A DNA stretch of 64,000 nt from CADEFQ01 sp035433705 (lineage in GTDB: Bacteria; Pseudomonadota; Gammaproteobacteria; Steroidobacterales; Steroidobacteraceae): positions 1 through 64,000 of the forward strand of contig DAORVK010000003.1 of the NCBI GenBank assembly GCA_035433705.1, in the 5' to 3' direction. Each line of letters starts with the position of its first letter. Positions within the stretch are counted from its first letter, which is position 1. The translations under genes were made by a program, and so were the position numbers. A model generated the notes under the pieces. It was not told the origin of the DNA, searched no databases, and saw only the letters and a list, made by a program, of their open reading frames with translations. Below are positions 11,069 to 18,821 of the stretch, piece by piece.

Positions 11069-12444
11069 GCAGGCAGTATTTCGGTACGGATGGCGTGCGC
11101 GGACGCGTCGGCGAGGCGCCGATGACCGTGGATTTCGCGCTCACGCTGGCGAGCGCGGCGGCGCGCGTGCTCGCGCCGCGCGGCGGCAGTGTGCTCATCG
11201 GCAAGGACACACGCCTCTCGGGCTACATGTTCGAGGCGGCGCTCGAGGCGGGCTTCGTCGCCGCCGGCGTTGACGTAAAGCTGATCGGGCCGCTGCCGAC
11301 GCCCGGCATCGCCTACATGACGCGTTACTTCAGCTGCGACTTCGGTGTCGTGATCAGCGCCTCGCACAACCTTTACGAGGACAACGGCATCAAGTTCTTC
11401 GACGGCAACGGCGGCAAGCTGTCCGATGAACTCGAGCACGAGATCGAGCGTGAAATCGGCAACGGCACGGTGACGCGCAGCTCGCGTGAACTCGGCCGCG
11501 CGGTGCGCGTCGACAAACAGCGCACCGAGTACCAGCGCTTTTGCGCTGCAACGCTCGCGGCCGGCGCGAGCCTCGAGGGGCTCAAGATCGTGCTCGACTG
11601 CGCGAACGGCGCCGCCTACAAGGTGGGACCGCGCCTGTTCGCGGATCTCGGCGCCGAGCTGATACCGGTTGGCTGTTCGCCGAACGGCCGCAACATCAAC
11701 GACAGCTGCGGCTCGACCGCGCCGCAGCTGCTGCAGCTCACTGTGCCCGGCGTGCGTGCCGACCTGGGGATTGCGCTCGACGGTGATGGGGATCGACTCG
11801 TGATGATCGACCACCTCGGTCGTATCATCGACGGTGACCAACTCATCTACATCATTGCGCGCGACCGCAAGGAGGCCGGCGAACTCACCGGTCCCGTGGT
11901 CGGTACGCTGATGAGCAATCTCGGCCTCGAAGTCGCACTCCGCGAGTGCGGAATCGGCTTCCAGCGGGCCAAGGTCGGTGACCGCTATGTGCTCGCCCTG
12001 CTGAAGGAGTCCGGCGGCAATATCGGTGGCGAGACCTCGGGCCACATCCTGTGCCTCGATCGCACGACGACCGGCGATGCGCTCGTCGCGGCACTGCAGG
12101 TCATCGGCGTGATGCGGCGGACCGGGCGCAGTCTCGCGGAGCTCGCGGCCGGCATGGCGCGCTTCCCGCAGGTGCTGCTCAATGTGCGCGTCGCACAGCG
12201 CTTCGACCCCGTTACTGTGCCCGCGGTGAACGCCGCGGTGGCAAAAGTAGAGCGGAGTCTCGGCCAGGAAGGGCGCGTCGTGTTGCGGCCATCGGGTACT
12301 GAGCCCGTGATTCGTGTGATGGTCGAGGGCCGGGACGAGGCGCTCACCCGCAGTTGCGCAGAGGAGATTGCGGCGGCCGTGAGTGCCGCTGCCGCGCTAT
12401 CCTCGACCCTCCACGCCGGTGCTGTTGCCCGGGAAAGGTGCTGA
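11065..12444 (+). CDS. glmM: Phosphoglucosamine mutase
   Basis: Interconverts glucosamine-6-phosphate and glucosamine-1-phosphate for UDP-GlcNAc, peptidoglycan and LPS. It has about 459 residues (E. coli 445). The N-terminus RQYFGTDGVRG is diagnostic. The phosphoserine lies in ISASHN near residue 100, the metal loop is DGDGDR near 239, and RPSGTEPVIRVM is the C-terminal phosphate site. The start is GTG 11065. A longer ORF from 10984 overlaps folP and is rejected. The C-terminus has a short Ala-rich extension. Confidence 0.97.
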   Translation: MSRQYFGTDGVRGRVGEAPMTVDFALTLASAAARVLAPRGGSVLIGKDTRLSGYMFEAALEAGFVAAGVDVKLIGPLPTPGIAYMTRYFSCDFGVVISASHNLYEDNGIKFFDGNGGKLSDELEHEIEREIGNGTVTRSSRELGRAVRVDKQRTEYQRFCAATLAAGASLEGLKIVLDCANGAAYKVGPRLFADLGAELIPVGCSPNGRNINDSCGSTAPQLLQLTVPGVRADLGIALDGDGDRLVMIDHLGRIIDGDQLIYIIARDRKEAGELTGPVVGTLMSNLGLEVALRECGIGFQRAKVGDRYVLALLKESGGNIGGETSGHILCLDRTTTGDALVAALQVIGVMRRTGRSLAELAAGMARFPQVLLNVRVAQRFDPVTVPAVNAAVAKVERSLGQEGRVVLRPSGTEPVIRVMVEGRDEALTRSCAEEIAAAVSAAAALSSTLHAGAVARERC

Positions 12445-12445
12445 A

Positions 12446-12895
12446 ATGCGTTCCATTGCCGTCGGCCTCATGCTGGCTTGCGCCTCGCTGATTGCGCAGG
12501 CTGATGCACCACGTACCCCGGCGCCCGCCGGCGCTGAGGTCTATTTCGAGTCTCCCTCTGACGGCGCCACGATCAAGGGCCCCGTCACCGTACGCTTCGG
12601 CCTGAAGGGCATGGGTGTTGCGCCGGCCGGCATCAGGTTCGACAACACCGGCCATCATCATCTGCTCATCGACACCGATGTGCCGACCGACCTTGGCCAG
12701 CCGCTGCCCGCAACCGAACATATCGTGCATTTCGGCAAGGGCCAGACGGAAACGACGATCACGCTGCCACCTGGCAGACACACGCTGCAACTCGTGCTCG
12801 GTGATGCATTGCACATCCCGCACGATCCGCCGGTCATCTCGAAGAAGATCACGATCACAGTCAAATCCCGGGGACCCGCGAGCGCGGGCGGGTGA
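12446..12895 (+). CDS. Secreted DUF4399-type protein, function unknown
   Basis: A 149-residue protein beginning one base after the glmM stop. Residues 1-19 form a signal peptide (hydrophobic core LMLACASLIA, cleavage likely after AQA), so it is probably periplasmic. The mature part is one beta-rich domain with EVYFESPSDGATIKG, NTGHHHLLIDTD, a Gly-Gln HFGKGQTE segment and LVLGDALHIPH. This matches the DUF4399 pattern as I recall it. The several His residues could bind metal, but this is inference. It is probably co-transcribed with glmM. Confidence 0.75.
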   Translation: MRSIAVGLMLACASLIAQADAPRTPAPAGAEVYFESPSDGATIKGPVTVRFGLKGMGVAPAGIRFDNTGHHHLLIDTDVPTDLGQPLPATEHIVHFGKGQTETTITLPPGRHTLQLVLGDALHIPHDPPVISKKITITVKSRGPASAGG

Positions 12896-12903
12896 GACCG
12901 TCA

Positions 12904-12932
12904 TTGCGCCCCGGCGGGCGCGCCGCTATGAT
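12904..12932 (+). promoter_or_regulatory. Predicted sigma-70 promoter for tpiA
   Basis: TTGCGC (12904-12909) and TATGAT (12927-12932) are separated by 17 bp and followed by the GC-rich discriminator CGCGCGCC. The tpiA ATG lies only 12 bp after the -10 box, so the 5' leader would be about five or six bases. Confidence 0.65.
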
Positions 12933-12944
12933 CGCGCGCCTTTT

Positions 12945-13706
12945 ATGAGCCGCAGACCTCTCGTAGCCGGAAACTGGAAGATGCACGGGTCTCGCCCCGA
13001 GAACGCGAGCCTCATCGAGGCGATCGTCTCGAGCCACGGACTCGACGGCGTCGACTGCGCGGTTTGTCCGCCGTTTGTGTATCTCGCCGATGTCGCGCGC
13101 CTGCTGCGCGAATCGACAGTAGTGCTCGGCGCGCAGGATGTCTGCGCGGAGGCGCAAGGCGCCTACACGGGCGAGGTCTCGGCAGCGATGCTGCGCGACG
13201 TTGGCTGCACGATGGCGATCGTCGGGCATTCCGAGCGGCGCGCCGTTTACGGTGAGAGTGACCAGCTCGTCGCGCGCAAATTTGCCGCTGCGCAGGCGCA
13301 CGGTCTGGCGCCGATCCTGTGCGTCGGCGAGTCGCTCGCGGAGCGCGAGGCCGGCGAGACGCCTGCCGTCGTGGCGCGACAGCTCGATGCAGTGCTCGAG
13401 CTGGTGGGTGCCGCAGCCCTCAGCGCGGCGGTACTGGCCTACGAACCGGTCTGGGCAATCGGCACCGGGCGCAACGCGACACCCGGGCAGGCACAGGAAG
13501 TACATGCGTTCATCCGTGGGCGGATTGCCGCCCGCGATGCTAAAATCGCGGCTCAGGTCCGGATCCTCTATGGCGGCAGCGTCAAGGCCGGCAACGCCGC
13601 GGAACTGTTCGCGCAGCCCGATGTCGACGGTGGATTGATCGGCGGCGCGTCGCTCAAGGCCGACGAGTTCCTCGCGATCGTTGCAGCCGCGGGTCAGGTC
13701 GCATAA
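12945..13706 (+). CDS. tpiA: Triosephosphate isomerase
   Basis: Interconverts dihydroxyacetone phosphate and glyceraldehyde-3-phosphate in glycolysis and gluconeogenesis. The 253 residues form a complete TIM barrel: GNWKM with the substrate Lys (12), the electrophilic His in GHSERR (near 95), the catalytic Glu in AYEPVWAIGTG (near 167) and the phosphate loop YGGSVKAGNA. The ATG at 12945 is chosen because it starts directly at the conserved strand. No Shine-Dalgarno sequence is present, which fits near-leaderless translation from the promoter above. Confidence 0.97.
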   Translation: MSRRPLVAGNWKMHGSRPENASLIEAIVSSHGLDGVDCAVCPPFVYLADVARLLRESTVVLGAQDVCAEAQGAYTGEVSAAMLRDVGCTMAIVGHSERRAVYGESDQLVARKFAAAQAHGLAPILCVGESLAEREAGETPAVVARQLDAVLELVGAAALSAAVLAYEPVWAIGTGRNATPGQAQEVHAFIRGRIAARDAKIAAQVRILYGGSVKAGNAAELFAQPDVDGGLIGGASLKADEFLAIVAAAGQVA

Positions 13707-13722
13707 CCAAAGGTTTACGAGC

Positions 13723-14067
13723 GTGCTTCGTACAGTATTGATGTTTGTCCAGGTGTTCAGTTCGGTCGCGATCATCGCGCTCGTGCTGATTCAGCGTGGC
13801 AAGGGCGCCGATGCAGGCGCAGGTTTCGGCGCGGGTGCGTCCGGCACGGTCTTCGGTGCGCGCGGCGCACGCACGGGCCTGTCGCGCGCCACCGCGGTGT
13901 TCGCGGCTGTATTCATGCTGAACAGTCTCGCGCTCGTGTATCTCGGCACGCAGAACGCGCCGCCGCCGCGCACGATTCTCGATGAGGTCGAATCGCACGC
14001 GGCGCCAGCCGTGCCGTCGCCCGATACTGCGCCGGTTCCGCAGGCACCTGCACCGGCGCAGCAATAG
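13723..14067 (+). CDS. secG: Protein translocase subunit SecG
   Basis: Small membrane subunit of the SecYEG channel. It has 114 residues. There are two membrane helices (about 5-24 and 52-72), separated by a cytoplasmic Gly/Ala loop containing the family motif QRGKGAD followed by FGAGASGTVFG. The C-terminal tail is Pro/Ala-rich and variable. The start is GTG 13723 after an AAAGG site. ATG 13741 is a shorter alternative. The tpiA-secG-tRNA-Leu order is conserved in many gammaproteobacteria. Confidence 0.93.
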   Translation: MLRTVLMFVQVFSSVAIIALVLIQRGKGADAGAGFGAGASGTVFGARGARTGLSRATAVFAAVFMLNSLALVYLGTQNAPPPRTILDEVESHAAPAVPSPDTAPVPQAPAPAQQ

Positions 14068-14075
14068 GTACTTTT

Positions 14076-14160
14076 GCCGACGTGGTGGAATTGGTAGACA
14101 CACTAGCTTGAGGGGCTAGCGCCGCAAGGTGTGGGAGTTCGAATCTCCCCGTCGGCACCA
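14076..14160 (+). tRNA. tRNA-Leu (anticodon GAG)
   Basis: An 85-nt class II tRNA with encoded CCA. Acceptor arms GCCGACG and CGTCGGC pair perfectly with discriminator A. The D arm contains GGTAGACAC. The anticodon stem CTAGC/GCTAG encloses loop TTGAGGG, giving anticodon GAG. A short variable arm and the T loop GTTCGAATC follow. It lies just after secG and immediately before nuoA. Confidence 0.96.
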
Positions 14161-14164
14161 CCTT

Positions 14165-14173
14165 TGATACAAT
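14165..14173 (+). promoter_or_regulatory. Predicted extended -10 promoter for the nuo operon
   Basis: TGA followed by TACAAT (14168-14173) forms an extended -10 element five bases after the tRNA-Leu CCA, with no clear -35 box. It is followed by a GC-rich GCGCGCC discriminator. nuoA begins at 14202. Confidence 0.5.
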
Positions 14174-14201
14174 GCGCGCCGTTTTTCCGCTCCGGCGCAC
14201 C

Positions 14202-14570
14202 ATGCTCAGCAATTACCTCCCGATTCTTCTCTATCTTGGCATTGCAGCCGGTATCGGGATCCTGCTGCTCGTTGTCGGCGCCCTGATCGGCCGCTATTTC
14301 ACGCAGGCTCCCGACGACCCCGAGAAGCGTTCTGCCTACGAGTGCGGCTTCGAGGCGTTCGAGGACAGCCGTCGCAAGTTCGACGTCCGCTACTACCTCG
14401 TCGCCATCCTCTTCATCGTGTTCGATCTCGAGATCGCCTTTCTCTTTCCATGGGCCGTGGCGCTTGATGCCATCGGCGCAGCCGGTCTTGTCGCGATGGG
14501 CATCTTCCTCGCGATCCTCGTGGTCGGCTTCATCTATGAATGGAAGAAGGGGGCACTCGAGTGGGACTAG
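14202..14570 (+). CDS. nuoA: NADH-quinone oxidoreductase subunit A
   Basis: Membrane subunit of complex I near the quinone site. The 122 residues have three membrane helices. The conserved loop YECGFEAFEDSRRKFDVRYY (residues about 44-63) contains the family Cys, and an acidic residue lies in the FDLEIAFLFPWA helix. The ATG at 14202 is chosen because the upstream ATG at 14172 overlaps the promoter -10. It is the first gene of a complete nuoA-N operon and its end overlaps nuoB by ten bases. Confidence 0.96.
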   Translation: MLSNYLPILLYLGIAAGIGILLLVVGALIGRYFTQAPDDPEKRSAYECGFEAFEDSRRKFDVRYYLVAILFIVFDLEIAFLFPWAVALDAIGAAGLVAMGIFLAILVVGFIYEWKKGALEWD

Positions 14571-15076
14571 ACCGTGACGCCACCCTCGCTGTCGAGGAGT
14601 ATTCGCAGCGCGGCTTCCTGACGACCACGGTCGACAACGTGGTCAGCTGGGCACGCACCGGTTCGCTCTGGCCGATGACCTTCGGCCTTGCCTGCTGCGC
14701 TGTCGAGATGATGCACACCGCCGCATCGCGCTATGACCTCGACCGCTTCGGCATCGTGTTCCGGCCGAGCCCCCGCCAGTCCGATGTCATGATCGTTGCG
14801 GGTACCCTCGTCAACAAGATGGCACCGGCGCTGCGCAAGGTGTACGACCAGATGGCCGAGCCACGCTGGGTGATCTCGATGGGGTCCTGTGCAAATGGTG
14901 GCGGCTACTATCACTACTCGTATTCGGTGGTGCGCGGCTGCGATCGCATCGTGCCTGTCGACGTGTACGTACCGGGTTGCCCGCCGACGGCCGAAGCCCT
15001 GCTGTACGGGATCCTGCAGCTGCAGAAGAAGATCGCGCGCAGCAGTATCGCGCGCCCCACCGAGATCGCGCGCTGA
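14561..15076 (+). CDS. nuoB: NADH-quinone oxidoreductase subunit B
   Basis: Carries iron-sulfur cluster N2, which hands electrons to quinone. It has about 171 residues. The four cluster ligands are visible as the adjacent Cys pair in ACCAVEM (45-46), the Cys of GSCANGGG and the Cys of VPGCPPTAEAL. The start is GTG 14561, inside the nuoA 3' end and preceded by AAGGGGG. A longer frame from 14540 adds residues not found in the family. Confidence 0.97.
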   Translation: MGLDRDATLAVEEYSQRGFLTTTVDNVVSWARTGSLWPMTFGLACCAVEMMHTAASRYDLDRFGIVFRPSPRQSDVMIVAGTLVNKMAPALRKVYDQMAEPRWVISMGSCANGGGYYHYSYSVVRGCDRIVPVDVYVPGCPPTAEALLYGILQLQKKIARSSIARPTEIAR

Positions 15077-15087
15077 AAGGTCCTGCG

Positions 15088-15750
15088 TTGTCCGAGCGTA
15101 TCGAAGCACTGGCCGGGAATGTCGACGCGCAGCTCGCAGGGCGCGCGCGCAGGGCGCCGTCGCTGGCAGGCGAGCTGGCACTCGATGTCTCGCCGGCCGA
15201 CCTTCTGGCAGTGTGCCGGGAGCTGCGCGACACGCCGGGGCTCGAGTTCGATACGCTGATCGACGTCTGCGGCGTCGACTATCTCGACTACGGGCGCGAT
15301 CAGTGGGGTACCTGGACCACCACGCGCACCGGCTTCAGTCGCGGCGTCGATTGCAGCGTGCCGCATGGCGCGGCGGAGCCCCGACGTTTTGCGGTCATCT
15401 ACCACCTGCTGTCGGTCCTGCGCAATCAGCGCGTGCGCCTGAAGGTGCATTGCGATGCCGCTGACGATCCGATGGTCGACTCGGTCGTCGGCATCTGGGC
15501 GGCGGCCGACTGGTTCGAGCGCGAGGTGTTCGACCTCTTCGGGATCTATTTCAACGGGCACCCGGATCTGCGCCGCATCCTGACCGACTACGGTTTCATC
15601 GGCCATCCGTTCCGCAAGGATTTCCCGCTCATCGGCAATGTCGAGGTGCGTTATGACGCGCAGAAGCAGCGCGTCGTCTATGAGCCCGTTTCGATCGAGG
15701 CGCGCACGCTCGTGCCGCGCGTGATTCGCACGGATCGTTACGATGGCTGA
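15088..15750 (+). CDS. nuoC: NADH-quinone oxidoreductase subunit C
   Basis: 30-kDa-type peripheral arm subunit that packs against NuoD. It has about 220 residues. The family signature is the ERE-FDLFGIYFNGHPDLRRIL region near residue 140, followed by GHPFRKDFP. Here nuoC is separate from nuoD, unlike the fused E. coli nuoCD. The start is most likely TTG 15088, eight bases after AAAGG. nuoD overlaps the 3' end by eight bases. Confidence 0.95.
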   Translation: MSERIEALAGNVDAQLAGRARRAPSLAGELALDVSPADLLAVCRELRDTPGLEFDTLIDVCGVDYLDYGRDQWGTWTTTRTGFSRGVDCSVPHGAAEPRRFAVIYHLLSVLRNQRVRLKVHCDAADDPMVDSVVGIWAAADWFEREVFDLFGIYFNGHPDLRRILTDYGFIGHPFRKDFPLIGNVEVRYDAQKQRVVYEPVSIEARTLVPRVIRTDRYDG

Positions 15751-16996
15751 AATCCGCAACTTCACGCTGAACTTCGGGCCGCAGCACCCGGCGGCCCACG
15801 GCGTGCTGCGTCTCGTGCTCGAAATGGATGGCGAGGTGATCACCAAGGCCGACCCGCACGTCGGCTTGCTGCACCGGGGCACCGAGAAGCTCGCGGAGTC
15901 GAAGCCGTTCAACCAGTCGATCGGCTACATGGATCGCCTCGACTACGTTTCGATGATGTGCAATGAGCACGCCTACGTGATGGCGATCGAGCGGCTGCTC
16001 GGCGTCACGATTCCCGAGCGTGCACAGTACATCCGCGTGATGCTCGATGAGGTCACGCGCATCCTGAATCACCTGATGTGGCTCGGCACCCACGGCATGG
16101 ACATCGGTGCGATGACCGTGTTCCTGCTGTGCTTCAAGGAACGCGAGGACCTGATGGACTGCTACGAGGCGGTCTCCGGCACGCGCATGCACGCCACCTA
16201 CTACCGTCCAGGCGGCGTCTATCGCGACCTGCCGACCGAGATGCCGAAGTACCAGGCGTCGAAGTGGCGTTCGCAGAAGGATGCCGATCGCCTGAATGAG
16301 GCGCGCTCGGGCTCGCTGCTGGATTTCCTTGCCGACTTCACGCGGCGCTTCCCGAAGGCGATCGACGAATTCGAGACCCTCCTGACCGACAACCGCATCT
16401 GGAAGCAGCGCACCGTCAACATCGGTGTCGTCTCGCCGGAGCGGGCGAAGCAGCTGGGTTTCACGGGGCCGATGCTGCGCGGTTCCGGCATTGCGTGGGA
16501 CCTGCGCAAGAAGCAACCCTATGTCGCTTACGACCGCGTCGATTTCGACATCCCGGTCGGCGTCAATGGCGACTGCTACGACCGTTACCTCGTGCGCGTC
16601 GAGGAAATGCGCCAGTCGAACCGCATCGTTGCGCAGTGCATCGAGTGGCTGCGTGCGAACCCAGGCCCGGTGATGATCGACGAACGCAAGATCCGGCCAC
16701 CGCGCCGCGAGGAGATGAAGGGCGACATGGAATCGCTCATTCACCACTTCAAGCACTTCAGCGAGGGTTACTGCGTGCCGGAGGGCGAGACTTACGCTGC
16801 GGTCGAAGCGCCGAAGGGCGAGTTTGGCGTGTACCTCGTTTCGGATGGCGCCAACAAGCCCTATCGCCTCAAGTGCCGCGCACCGGGTTTTGCCCACCTC
16901 GCGGCGCTGCCTGAGATGGTCGAAGGTCACATGCTCCCGGACGTGGTGGCAATGATCGGTACACTGGACATCGTATTCGGAGAGGTCGATCGCTGA
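15743..16996 (+). CDS. nuoD: NADH-quinone oxidoreductase subunit D
   Basis: 49-kDa-type subunit forming the quinone-binding pocket together with NuoB. It has 417 residues. The N-terminal NFGPQHPAAHGVLRLVLE contains the conserved His near the quinone headgroup, and GLLHRGTEKL and the C-terminal DIVFGEVDR are family landmarks. It is related to hydrogenase large subunits but lacks the nickel-binding cysteines. The ATG overlaps the nuoC end. Confidence 0.98.
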   Translation: MAEIRNFTLNFGPQHPAAHGVLRLVLEMDGEVITKADPHVGLLHRGTEKLAESKPFNQSIGYMDRLDYVSMMCNEHAYVMAIERLLGVTIPERAQYIRVMLDEVTRILNHLMWLGTHGMDIGAMTVFLLCFKEREDLMDCYEAVSGTRMHATYYRPGGVYRDLPTEMPKYQASKWRSQKDADRLNEARSGSLLDFLADFTRRFPKAIDEFETLLTDNRIWKQRTVNIGVVSPERAKQLGFTGPMLRGSGIAWDLRKKQPYVAYDRVDFDIPVGVNGDCYDRYLVRVEEMRQSNRIVAQCIEWLRANPGPVMIDERKIRPPRREEMKGDMESLIHHFKHFSEGYCVPEGETYAAVEAPKGEFGVYLVSDGANKPYRLKCRAPGFAHLAALPEMVEGHMLPDVVAMIGTLDIVFGEVDR

Positions 16997-17532
16997 TGGC
17001 TGTGACGACGAGCGACGGCAAGACCTTCGAGCCGGTGCTGGGGCCGAAAGCGCAGGTTCTGACTGCCCACACGCGTGCCGAAATCGATCACTGGATCGCG
17101 AGGTTTCCGGCCGGGCGGCAGCGCTCGGCTGTGTTGTCGGCGCTGCGCTTCGCGCAGGAGCAGGGCAACGGCTTCCTGACCGTCGAGTTGATGGACGGCG
17201 TGGCCGAATACCTCGCGCTGCTGCCGATCCAGGTCTATGAGGTCGCGAGCTTCTATTCGATGTTCGAGACGCGCCCCTGCGGGCGCCATCACGTGAGCAT
17301 CTGTACCAACATCAGCTGCATGCTGAACGGCGCCGACGACCTCGTCGCGCACACCGAGCGCAGGCTCGGCATCAAGCTCGGCGAAAGCACACCTGACGGA
17401 CGCATCTTCCTGAAGAAGGAAGAGGAGTGTCTCGCGGCCTGCACGGGCGCGCCGATGATGATGGTCGATCACGTGTATCACGAGAACCTCACCCCTGCGA
17501 GGATCGACGCCATCCTCGATGAGCTGAAGTGA
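16996..17532 (+). CDS. nuoE: NADH-quinone oxidoreductase subunit E
   Basis: 24-kDa-type thioredoxin-fold subunit with the [2Fe-2S] cluster N1a, paired with NuoF in the NADH module. It has 178 residues. The four ligands are in CTNISCML and ECLAACTGAPMM (C-x4-C and C-x3-C). The ATG shares its A with the nuoD TGA stop. Confidence 0.97.
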   Translation: MAVTTSDGKTFEPVLGPKAQVLTAHTRAEIDHWIARFPAGRQRSAVLSALRFAQEQGNGFLTVELMDGVAEYLALLPIQVYEVASFYSMFETRPCGRHHVSICTNISCMLNGADDLVAHTERRLGIKLGESTPDGRIFLKKEEECLAACTGAPMMMVDHVYHENLTPARIDAILDELK

Positions 17533-18821
17533 TGGCTGGCTGGAGCGACAGGCAGAATCTCGTCGTGTTTGAGCCGCTCGCGCTTGAGCGTTCCTGGACG
17601 CTCGACAGCTATCGCAAGATCGGCGGCTACGACGTCTGGCGGAAGATCCTCGCCGGCGAGATGACGCGCGAAGCGGTGATCGACGGTGTGAAGGCCTCGG
17701 GGCTGCGCGGCCGTGGCGGCGCAGGGTTCCCGACCGGCGTGAAGTGGGGCTTCATGCCGCGCAGCGCGCCGATGCAGAAATATGTGGTCTGCAATTCGGA
17801 CGAGAGCGAGCCAGGCACCTGTCACGACCGCGACATCCTGCGCTACAACCCGCATTCGCTGATCGAGGGCATGGCGATCGGCGGCTACGCGATGGGTGCG
17901 ACCGTCGGCTACAACTACATTCGTGGCGAGTTCCTCGCCGAGCCGGTGCCCCGTTTCGAGGCGGCGCTCGAGGAAGCCTATGCTGCGGGGCTGCTCGGCA
18001 AGAACATCCAGGGATCCGGCGTCGATTTCGACCTTTACGCCTTCGTCGGCGCGGGCGCCTATATCTGCGGCGAGGAGACCGCGCTGCTCGAATCGCTCGA
18101 AGGCAAGATAGGCTGGCCGCGTTTCAAGCCGCCGTTTCCGGCAACATTCGGGCTCTACGGCCAGCCCACCACGATCAACAACACGCAGAGCTTCGCGTCC
18201 GTGCCGACCCTCCTGCGCAAGGGGCCCCAGTGGTTTGCGGGGCTCGGGCCGGCAAACTCCGGTGGCACGGTGATCTTCTCGGTCTCGGGCCATGTTGAGA
18301 AGCCGGGCAACTACGAACTGCCCCTCGGTGTGCCATTTGTCGATCTGCTCGCGATCGCGGGCGGCGTCAAGGGTGGTCGCAAGCTGAAGGCCGTGATTCC
18401 CGGTGGCTCCTCGGTGCCGGTGGTGCCTGCGGAGACGATGCTCAAGCTCAACATGGACTACGACTCGCTGAAGGCGGCCGGCTCGGCGATCGGCTCGGCA
18501 GCCGTCATCGTGATGGACGAGACAACCTGCATGGTCAGGGCGCTCGAGCGGCTGTCGCGCTTCTACATGTCCGAGTCCTGCGGGCAGTGCACGCCATGTC
18601 GCGAAGGCACGGGCTGGCTGGATCGCATGCTCAAGCGGATCCTCGCGGGTCAGGGTCAGCGCGCAGACATCGACTTGCTGGTCCAGGTGGCGAACGGGAT
18701 CGAGGGTCACACGATCTGCGCGCTCGGCGATGCCGCGGCATGGCCCGTGCAGAGCTTCATCAAACATTTCCGGCACGAGTTCGAATACATGGTCGATCAC
18801 GGCGGGCGCAGCATCGTATGA
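17532..18821 (+). CDS. nuoF: NADH-quinone oxidoreductase subunit F
   Basis: 51-kDa-type subunit that binds NADH and FMN and carries [4Fe-4S] cluster N3. It has 429 residues from ATG 17532 (GTG 17529 is one codon earlier). Glycine-rich GLRGRGGAGFPTG marks the NADH/FMN site, GAGAYICGEETAL the flavin region, and ESCGQCTPCREG plus the later Cys in TICALGDA the cluster ligands. It is coupled to nuoE and nuoG by short overlaps. Confidence 0.97.
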   Translation: MAGWSDRQNLVVFEPLALERSWTLDSYRKIGGYDVWRKILAGEMTREAVIDGVKASGLRGRGGAGFPTGVKWGFMPRSAPMQKYVVCNSDESEPGTCHDRDILRYNPHSLIEGMAIGGYAMGATVGYNYIRGEFLAEPVPRFEAALEEAYAAGLLGKNIQGSGVDFDLYAFVGAGAYICGEETALLESLEGKIGWPRFKPPFPATFGLYGQPTTINNTQSFASVPTLLRKGPQWFAGLGPANSGGTVIFSVSGHVEKPGNYELPLGVPFVDLLAIAGGVKGGRKLKAVIPGGSSVPVVPAETMLKLNMDYDSLKAAGSAIGSAAVIVMDETTCMVRALERLSRFYMSESCGQCTPCREGTGWLDRMLKRILAGQGQRADIDLLVQVANGIEGHTICALGDAAAWPVQSFIKHFRHEFEYMVDHGGRSIV